Shown: positions 57,959-64,000 of the stretch, in pieces | Numbering within the stretch: position 1 is the stretch's first letter | How the letters are laid out: each line of letters begins with the position of its first letter | Assembly (NCBI RefSeq): GCF_000369625.1 | Contig: NZ_KB850113.1 | Coordinates: forward strand, 504,641-568,640 | Source of the DNA: Acinetobacter variabilis | Lineage (GTDB): Bacteria; Pseudomonadota; Gammaproteobacteria; Pseudomonadales; Moraxellaceae | Length of the DNA: 64,000 nucleotides | Reading direction: 5' to 3' | Position numbers and translations under genes: made by a program | The notes under the pieces: model-generated | Told to the model about the DNA's origin: nothing | What the model saw: the letters and a program-made list of their open reading frames with translations, nothing else | Databases searched by the model: none

Positions 57959-59685
57959 AAATCGTGATTTCTAGTTTCATTCAATTGCTTATGTATAAAG
58001 TTTTCGATGATATCTTCTTCTTGATCATTTAATAATTCATAGTCAAAACGGATAAAACTTTGTGTAATGAGCTGCGCCTTGGTTAGGTAGATTCTGAGTT
58101 CTTTTTGGCCAAGACGTAAATGAATGGTCTGTTTTTCCCTAAACATTTGTGAGCCAGAGACAATAATACTGGTTGAGACCTGATCAAGCTGGGTCATCTG
58201 TACCAGAATGGCTGGCTGATAATTGACACTGTGTTTGTCGGTACGGGCATAGACTGCGCAAGGGAACAGTTCCTGTGCGAGAATTTCCAGACCAATTTCC
58301 AGACTTTTATCAGCAGACTGTTTGATCCAGCGAATGACACCACCACGCCACTGGCTTTGAGATTTTTCCTGAACCAGAATAAATTCGCCAGTTTTCAGAT
58401 TGGCAGGTGTGATACCTGACCATTTAATCCGGTAACCATTAACACTGATATCGAGAACTTCAGCGGTATGAATCTGTTTGGCTTCGCGATCGAGCGCCTT
58501 GATACTGCTGAATCCGCTTGGAACGGTATTATGCATTGAGCTGATAAAACTGCTTTCGCTCTGGAAACCATAATTACCTTCCAGTTCCAGCGTTTCATTA
58601 AAGTTTTTACCCTTAGACAGATAAAAATGCGCCACCGTTAAGCCAAAGCAGATATTGATCTGTGCAGAATATTCATAACGCTCATGACGGCGTTCGACAT
58701 TATTCGAAAGCAGGTTATAGATATGAAAATGCAGGGCAGGCGTCAGGAACAGCTTTTCATTACGTGACAGATATTGGGCATTTTTGCTTTGAGTGCCGGT
58801 CAGGTGTTCCATCAGGTTTTGTGTCGAAATATAGAAGCTCGGCTGGAAATGCTGACCCTGATGAGAATTTAATAAAGGTGGATGATCTTTGCTGGCATCA
58901 ACCACATAACGTGACAGCGTGGTTTCTTTCGGTAGAATCTGAACCAGTTTCGCCCAGTCTGCACTACATAAATATAAGCCCTGAATTTCAGCAGGACGAA
59001 TCTGATGAGTATTGAAAATATCCAGCAAAATTAGTCGTGCATAGGCTTGGGCAATATTCTGGATTTCGTGCTGGGTGCTAAGAACCTGATTGATGTTGGT
59101 CTGATAGAAATTATTTTCCATCGCACATTCTAGCAACTGATGTGCTGCCAACCACTGACCAGCGCCAGGTGTGCTATACAGCATATGCTGTTGATAGAGC
59201 AGCAGGCTTAACTGTTGCAGGCCATAGTAGATGGACACCATCCGGACACTTTGCAGGCTTTTCTTTTTACCCAAGGAAAATAGTGAAAACTTTTGATGAT
59301 TCAGCTGATGATTACAGCGTTTGGCAATATCTATATAGATTTTGGTAAAATAGCTGCGTAACAGCATGGCCAGTTCAATAATCTGGTCATTGCGATCTGT
59401 CGTGATCAGACTCTGATTGACGAAATGTTTCTCAAGACTGACCAAAACATTTTCAAGGGTAGGGTGCAATACCTGAATCAGGTCAAAACGCAAGGTTTCC
59501 GCACATTTCAGTTCGGAAATTTCCAGTAAAGCACTGAACAGAGACTTGGATGAATTCCCCAATTGCAAGATTGAAATTCCTGCGACCCATTCCTGCAATG
59601 CTTTGGCATTTGTGGGACAAAAACTTAGCTGTTCTATGGTGAGTTCAGCCGTTGTCTGAAAAATGTCTGCAGTATGCTTACTCAT
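57940..59685 (-). CDS. PilZ-like domain protein, partner of the FimX-like gene
   Basis: A 581-residue, largely helical cytoplasmic protein without signal or membrane segments. The N-terminal 400 residues form an unrecognised helical region. Near residue 410 comes a PilZ-like stretch: ALDREAKQIHTAEVLDISVNG, containing D-x-S-x-x-G, then GEFILVQE and WRGGVIRWIKQS, as in the beta-barrel of c-di-GMP receptors. The arginine-rich switch in front is weak (ALDREAK), so ligand binding is uncertain. It overlaps the FimX-like gene by 19 bp and follows epmB by 9 bp. A related gene beside fimX in Pseudomonas would be the natural comparison. Function unknown. Confidence 0.65.
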   Translation of the reverse strand: MSKHTADIFQTTAELTIEQLSFCPTNAKALQEWVAGISILQLGNSSKSLFSALLEISELKCAETLRFDLIQVLHPTLENVLVSLEKHFVNQSLITTDRNDQIIELAMLLRSYFTKIYIDIAKRCNHQLNHQKFSLFSLGKKKSLQSVRMVSIYYGLQQLSLLLYQQHMLYSTPGAGQWLAAHQLLECAMENNFYQTNINQVLSTQHEIQNIAQAYARLILLDIFNTHQIRPAEIQGLYLCSADWAKLVQILPKETTLSRYVVDASKDHPPLLNSHQGQHFQPSFYISTQNLMEHLTGTQSKNAQYLSRNEKLFLTPALHFHIYNLLSNNVERRHERYEYSAQINICFGLTVAHFYLSKGKNFNETLELEGNYGFQSESSFISSMHNTVPSGFSSIKALDREAKQIHTAEVLDISVNGYRIKWSGITPANLKTGEFILVQEKSQSQWRGGVIRWIKQSADKSLEIGLEILAQELFPCAVYARTDKHSVNYQPAILVQMTQLDQVSTSIIVSGSQMFREKQTIHLRLGQKELRIYLTKAQLITQSFIRFDYELLNDQEEDIIENFIHKQLNETRNHDLWEALK

Positions 59686-59694
59686 CTTTATTAT

Positions 59695-60717
59695 TTAACT
59701 CAAAAATGTTGAAACCCCAAAAAGCGGTGTCTTATTCTTCTCACCCGCTATTTCTCGAACTAGTTTAGGAACCAGATACCCCGGTAGGTTCGCTAAAACT
59801 TCTGTATAAATCTCATTGATGTGCTCAGCAGGTAAATCAAAATGATGCGCACCTCTTACTTTATCAAGTACATGTAAATAATAGGGCATCACGCCAGCAT
59901 CAAACAAGCGATAGCTTAAATCAATCAAAACTTGAGCAGAATCATTAACCCCTTTTAATAAAACTGCCTGATTAAGTACCGTGATCTGATGCCGAACCAG
60001 CTGATTAAGCTGCTTACAGGTCAGGTCATCCAGCTCTGATGCATGGTTCGAGTGTACCACTAGAATAATACGTAGCCTACTGTTTTTTAACATGCTTAGT
60101 AGCTCTTCGTCGATCCGGTTTGGGATTACAATAGGAACTCGTGAATGTATTCTTAAAAATTTGAGATGTGGTACCGATTCTAGTCGTTCAATCCAGGTTT
60201 TTAATTTTCGGTTAGATAAGGTCAGTGGATCACCGCCACTCAGAATTACTTCATTAATATCTGGCTGGCTTTCCAGATATTGTTTGATATTAATCCAGTC
60301 CTCATTTTTAGGCAGGTTTTCCTGATAGGGAAAATGCCGGCGGAAACAGTAACGACAGTGAACTGCACAGGCGCCGGTTAAGGTCAGTAGAAAACGTGAC
60401 TTATATTTATGTAGAACACCAGGTTGCTGGTTGGCCTGTTCTTCACCCAAGGGATCGGTGACAAATCCCGGATGATCTTCCAGTTCCAGATGATGCGGTA
60501 ACACTTGTAATAAAAGTGGATCTAAAGGATTGCCTAGCTGCATTCTGGAAACAAAAGCTCGTGGCACACGTAATTTAAAGGCTTGAGAGGCCAGAAGAGC
60601 ACCAGATAACAGCTGATCTGGGGAAAGCTGTAAAATCTGTAGTAGTTCCTGTGGATCGGTGATCAGGTCGCTCAGTTGCGATTGCCAATTTGCTTCTTGA
60701 TATAAATACTGTGTCAT
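59695..60717 (-). CDS. epmB: EF-P beta-lysylation protein EpmB (lysine 2,3-aminomutase family)
   Basis: Radical-SAM, PLP-dependent enzyme that turns (S)-alpha-lysine into (R)-beta-lysine for attachment to EF-P. The cluster motif is GACAVHCRYCFRRHF (C-x3-C-x2-C, near residue 119), followed by ILSGGDPLTLS. The PLP lysine lies in the C-terminal half (LHVLDKVRGAHHF region). Length 340 fits EpmB rather than clostridial KamA (about 416). Its target gene efp lies directly divergent, 378 bp away, which supports the name. epmA is not in the window. Confidence 0.93.
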   Translation of the reverse strand: MTQYLYQEANWQSQLSDLITDPQELLQILQLSPDQLLSGALLASQAFKLRVPRAFVSRMQLGNPLDPLLLQVLPHHLELEDHPGFVTDPLGEEQANQQPGVLHKYKSRFLLTLTGACAVHCRYCFRRHFPYQENLPKNEDWINIKQYLESQPDINEVILSGGDPLTLSNRKLKTWIERLESVPHLKFLRIHSRVPIVIPNRIDEELLSMLKNSRLRIILVVHSNHASELDDLTCKQLNQLVRHQITVLNQAVLLKGVNDSAQVLIDLSYRLFDAGVMPYYLHVLDKVRGAHHFDLPAEHINEIYTEVLANLPGYLVPKLVREIAGEKNKTPLFGVSTFLS

Positions 60718-60946
60718 GCCGGAAGATCAAAAAAAGATGAAGACGATAGCCAGAAGTGAGCAGTTTAGCAGTTTGTCTAGAGATGGGAATGTGAAAGCTG
60801 GCTAAAATTTCTCTAAACACGATCAGTTTGCTATGGTATGCAAAAGCATAGAGACTTTTATATGCTTGGAAGACTGGTTGTGCACCAGTATTGGAATAGC
60901 TGATGCTAAGTTAAGCAGTGTCAGCAAGTTAAAACCGATTTTTTCG

Positions 60947-60976
60947 TTGCGACTTGGTGTATTGCTCATTTAGAAT
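60947..60976 (+). promoter_or_regulatory. efp: Probable efp promoter
   Basis: TTGCGA (60947-60952) and TAGAAT (60971-60976), 18 bp apart, on the plus strand; the transcript would carry a leader of about 110 nt before the efp ATG. The rest of the 60718-61095 spacer shows no gene. Confidence 0.5.
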
Positions 60977-61095
60977 ACGCAACATTAAATGAATGTGCAT
61001 GTGGCAACTCATGTTCGTGTCAGACTTGCTAAATGACATTGCAACAGCCCATAGCATCAATAGCTTAAAGTTAGTAAGTTTGGAGTGAGCCAATC

Positions 61096-61665
61096 ATGGC
61101 CTATTATTCTACGAACGATTTCAAGTCTGGCCTGAAGGTTATGCTTGATGGTAACCCATGTTCAATCATGGAAAACGAATACGTTAAACCAGGTAAAGGC
61201 CAGGCGTTCAACCGCGTTAAATTACGTAACCTTCGCAGTGGTAAAGTTTTGGAAAAAACTTTTAAATCTGGTGATTCTCTAGAAGCTGCAGACATCGTAG
61301 AAGTAGAAATGGAATACTTGTACAACGATGGCGAAATGTGGAACTTCATGGATCCTGTAACTTTCGAACAGATCGCTGCTGATAAAACAGCAATGGGCGA
61401 TGCTGCAAAATGGTTAAAAGACGATTCAAATGAAAAATGTACTATCATGTTGTGGAATGGCGTACCTTTAACAGTAAGCCCACCAAACTTTGTAGTATTA
61501 AAAATTGTTGAAACTGATCCGGGTGTTCGTGGCGATACTTCTGGCGGTGGCGGTAAACCAGCGAAACTTGAAACAGGTGCAGTAGTACGTGTTCCATTAT
61601 TCGTTCAGCAAGAAGAAAGCGTTCGCGTAGACACCCGTACTGGTGACTATTTAGAACGTGCATAA
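61096..61665 (+). CDS. efp: Elongation factor P
   Basis: Rescues ribosomes stalled at polyproline stretches. A protein of 189 residues with three beta domains. The modified lysine is Lys34, in VKPGKGQAF at the tip of domain I, as required for beta-lysylation by EpmA and EpmB. The C-terminus [10 protein letters not shown] is typical. TTGGAGTG precedes the ATG. It is divergent from epmB, and a terminator hairpin follows. Confidence 0.97.
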   Translation: MAYYSTNDFKSGLKVMLDGNPCSIMENEYVKPGKGQAFNRVKLRNLRSGKVLEKTFKSGDSLEAADIVEVEMEYLYNDGEMWNFMDPVTFEQIAADKTAMGDAAKWLKDDSNEKCTIMLWNGVPLTVSPPNFVVLKIVETDPGVRGDTSGGGGKPAKLETGAVVRVPLFVQQEESVRVDTRTGDYLERA

Positions 61666-61686
61666 TGGTCGGAAAATAGACTATTA

Positions 61687-61720
61687 TCAAAGGGGATGAC
61701 TAAAATCGTCCCTTTTTTTA
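61687..61720 (+). terminator. Terminator after efp
   Basis: Stem AAAGGG...GA / TC...CCCTTT with a small internal mismatch and a loop of about six, followed by seven T. Confidence 0.75.
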
Positions 61721-61835
61721 TGCCAAAGTCTTAGAGGAATTCGAAAGGAACAAGCGTAAAGTCGCAAGGGAAAACAGCAGTACCTCGAATAAAAAAATCA
61801 CGCTGATTTATATGCTTCACAAAATGAGGGATTGA

Positions 61836-63935
61836 ATGGAAACTTTACAACAGAAGTCAACCATGACTTCGAAAATCATCTGGCTCCTGGTAGCCATAGT
61901 CGGGGCAGTCTCCTTCGGGATACTTGCACTCAGTCGTGGTGAGCATGTGAATGCAGTCTGGCTGGTACTGGCCGCAGCCTGTGTGTATAGCATCGCTTAC
62001 CGTTTCTACAGTTTATTTATTGCCAATAAAGTTTTTGAACTGAACGCACGCCGTTTAACGCCTGCCCATCGTCTGGGTGATGGTCTGGATTATGTGCCGA
62101 CCAATAAAAGTGTGTTATTCGGTCACCATTTTGCCGCGATTGCCGGTGCGGGTCCTTTAGTCGGTCCAATCCTTGCAGCACAGATGGGTTACTTGCCGGG
62201 CACGATCTGGCTACTGGTCGGTGTGGTACTGGCAGGTGCGGTACAGGACTTCCTGGTATTGTTTATTTCTACTCGTCGTGACGGCCGTTCACTGGGTGAA
62301 ATGGCGAAACAGGAACTGGGTACCTTTGCCGGTATTATCGTGATGCTCGGTGCGCTGGGTGTGATGATCATCATCCTAGCAGTATTGGCGCTAGTCGTTG
62401 TTAAAGCACTGACCAACAGTCCATGGGGCGTATTCAGTATTGCCGCTACGATTCCGATCGCCATCTTCATGGGTATCTACATGCGATTTATCCGTCCGGG
62501 TAAAATTGCAGAAGTTTCGATCATTGGTTTCGTATTGATGATGCTTGGCATTATCTATGGTGAAAACGTTGCACAGCATCCCTACTGGGGACAGTTGTTC
62601 ACTTTAACTGGTACTGAACTGACTTGGGCTTTGATCATTTATGGTTTTATTGCATCGGTATTGCCCGTCTGGTTATTACTTGCACCGCGTGACTATTTAT
62701 CTACCTTCCTGAAAATTGGTGTGATTGCCGGTCTGGCGATTGGCATTCTGTTCGCGATGCCGGAAATGAAGTTGCCAGCGATTACCAAATTTGTCGATGG
62801 TACAGGCCCAGTATTCGCGGGTTCAATGTTCCCATTCCTGTTTATTACCATTGCCTGCGGTGCGATTTCCGGTTTCCACGCACTGGTTTCTTCAGGAACA
62901 ACACCGAAACTGGTCAACAACGAACGCGATATCCGGATAATCGGCTATGGCGGTATGCTGATGGAATCCTTTGTAGCGATCATGGCTTTGATCTGTGCCG
63001 CGATTCTTGATCCAGGTGTGTACTTCGCGATTAACTCACCAGCAGCACTACTAGGTACAACCGTAGATACTGCGGCTGAAGCAGTACGTAATCTTGGTTT
63101 TGTGGTAACACCTGAAGCACTGACATTGCTGGCACAGGAAGTAGGTGAAAATTCGATTCTGTCACGTACGGGTGGTGCACCAACTTTCGCGATTGGTATG
63201 GCGCATATCATTACCGAAATCTTTAACAGTCGTGAAATGATGGCCTTCTGGTATCACTTTGCAATTCTGTTTGAAGCTTTATTCATTCTGACCGCAGTAG
63301 ATGCGGGTACTCGTGCTTGTCGCTTCATGGTTCAGGACACAGTTGGTATCGTGATTCCTGCGGTAAAACAATCTCATAACTTCTTCGGTAATATGCTGGG
63401 TACAGCCGTTGCTGTTGCGGGTTGGGGCTTCTTCGTTTATCAAGGTGTCGTTGATCCATTAGGCGGTATTAACAGCTTATGGCCACTGTTCGGTATTGGT
63501 AACCAGATTCTGGCTGCAATGGCATTGATTCTGGGTACAGTCATCCTGTTCAAGATGAAGAAAGAGAAATATGTGTGGGTAACCATTGTTCCAACCGTAT
63601 TCCTGTTTATTACTTCAATGACGGCCGGCTGGCAGAAGATTTTCCATGAAAATCCGAAAATCGGTTTCTTGGCACAGGCAGAGCGTTTCAATACGGCAAT
63701 TGCGAATAATGAAATTCTGGCACCAGCGAAAACTCTGGCTGAAATGCAGACTGTTGCAATGTCGAACCAGATCAACGCAGCACTTTGTGGCTTCTTTATG
63801 ATTGTGGCGTTTGTAATGCTATTTGCTGCAATTGGCGTAATCCGTCGCGCCCTGGCGAGCCCGGTACCAACCGTAAATGAAGCAGAAGCAGTATATGGTG
63901 ATCCTGAAGAAATTCAGCCTGCAAAAGGACATTAA
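61836..63935 (+). CDS. cstA: Carbon starvation protein A (pyruvate/peptide transporter)
   Basis: Polytopic inner-membrane protein of 699 residues with some sixteen to eighteen hydrophobic segments. FGHHFAAIAGAGPLVGPILA and GAVQDFLVLFISTRRDGRSL are the family signatures, and ISGFHALVSSGTTPK and DAGTRACRFMVQD follow in the second half. E. coli CstA/BtsT members import pyruvate, with peptide uptake also proposed. GAGGG precedes the ATG. The next gene starts 10 bp downstream, as in E. coli cstA-ybdD. Confidence 0.95.
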   Translation: METLQQKSTMTSKIIWLLVAIVGAVSFGILALSRGEHVNAVWLVLAAACVYSIAYRFYSLFIANKVFELNARRLTPAHRLGDGLDYVPTNKSVLFGHHFAAIAGAGPLVGPILAAQMGYLPGTIWLLVGVVLAGAVQDFLVLFISTRRDGRSLGEMAKQELGTFAGIIVMLGALGVMIIILAVLALVVVKALTNSPWGVFSIAATIPIAIFMGIYMRFIRPGKIAEVSIIGFVLMMLGIIYGENVAQHPYWGQLFTLTGTELTWALIIYGFIASVLPVWLLLAPRDYLSTFLKIGVIAGLAIGILFAMPEMKLPAITKFVDGTGPVFAGSMFPFLFITIACGAISGFHALVSSGTTPKLVNNERDIRIIGYGGMLMESFVAIMALICAAILDPGVYFAINSPAALLGTTVDTAAEAVRNLGFVVTPEALTLLAQEVGENSILSRTGGAPTFAIGMAHIITEIFNSREMMAFWYHFAILFEALFILTAVDAGTRACRFMVQDTVGIVIPAVKQSHNFFGNMLGTAVAVAGWGFFVYQGVVDPLGGINSLWPLFGIGNQILAAMALILGTVILFKMKKEKYVWVTIVPTVFLFITSMTAGWQKIFHENPKIGFLAQAERFNTAIANNEILAPAKTLAEMQTVAMSNQINAALCGFFMIVAFVMLFAAIGVIRRALASPVPTVNEAEAVYGDPEEIQPAKGH

Positions 63936-63945
63936 GGAGCAGCGC

Positions 63946-64000
63946 ATGAACTTGAAGTTTGCTAAAGGTGGAAAAGCGGTTATCTATAAAATCATCAAGA
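63946..64000 (+). CDS. Probable YbdD/YjiX-family small protein (start only)
   Basis: ATG at 63946 with AAGGAG 6 bases upstream opens a frame that runs to the window edge (18 codons, M-N-L-K-F-A-K-G-G-K). A short basic protein directly behind cstA is, in most genomes, the YbdD/YjiX (DUF466) partner. Too little is visible to confirm by sequence. Confidence 0.55.
   Translation, partial: MNLKFAKGGKAVIYKIIK

Overview
The window reads as a chromosomal segment of an Acinetobacter species; which species cannot be told from the sequence alone. The evidence is the adjacent dat-ddc pair for 1,3-diaminopropane synthesis, the nudJ-mnmA-hflD-purB gene order, a long-form GAPDH, low-to-moderate GC with short intergenic gaps, and Moraxellaceae-style short secreted proteins. 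Almost all of it is ordinary core genome. No rRNA, tRNA, CRISPR array, prophage or secretion island was seen.

Region by region. 1-3.05 kb is a small AT-rich accessory patch: the end of an IS3-type element running off the left edge, a hypothetical gene it appears to truncate, an overlapping orphan gene, a secreted orphan, and a complete 949-bp IS5-type element with a frameshifted transposase. 3.26-12.83 kb carries uvrB, a Blc lipocalin, a RarD-type permease, GAPDH, an HxlR regulator with its own palindrome, a hypothetical membrane/coil gene broken by an in-frame TGA, obgE and proB. 12.9-17.8 kb holds a PAP2 phosphatase, a SIMPL protein and dat-ddc. 17.8-24.4 kb is a catabolic block: a Rieske oxygenase, an aldehyde dehydrogenase, an Lrp-type regulator, an indole/phenylpyruvate decarboxylase and an AroP-type permease, which together fit uptake and Ehrlich-type oxidation of aromatic amino acids. 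24.5-29.5 kb is the pstSCAB phosphate operon behind a clear three-repeat Pho box, with a hairpin between pstS and pstC. 29.6-36.4 kb contains small hypotheticals, a SohB-like peptidase, yjdF, and purB-hflD-mnmA-nudJ on the minus strand.

36.7-40.3 kb has an acyltransferase-3/SGNH protein and an ABC-F gene destroyed by two nonsense changes and one frameshift. 40.6-48.7 kb has a DUF1543-like protein, a gamma-carbonic-anhydrase-like protein, dacC, two tandem secreted paralogues, surE, an NlpD-like LysM/LytM lipoprotein, a LysR regulator, argD and grxD. 48.7-55.7 kb has a Lon-family protease, an AmpG permease with a large Ig-like soluble insertion, gloA, an SBF-type transporter and rpmE with a structured leader. 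55.8-61.7 kb couples epmB, a PilZ-like protein and a FimX-like degenerate GGDEF/EAL protein on the minus strand, with efp divergent to epmB. The window ends in cstA and the first codons of a probable YbdD/YjiX partner.

No unmistakably new multi-gene system was found. The items most worth a second look are the AmpG permease with an inserted Ig-like module, the epmB-PilZ-FimX-like operon, the regulated aromatic amino acid block with two palindromic sites, the stand-alone glucose-dehydrogenase-like membrane domain, and the rpmE leader.
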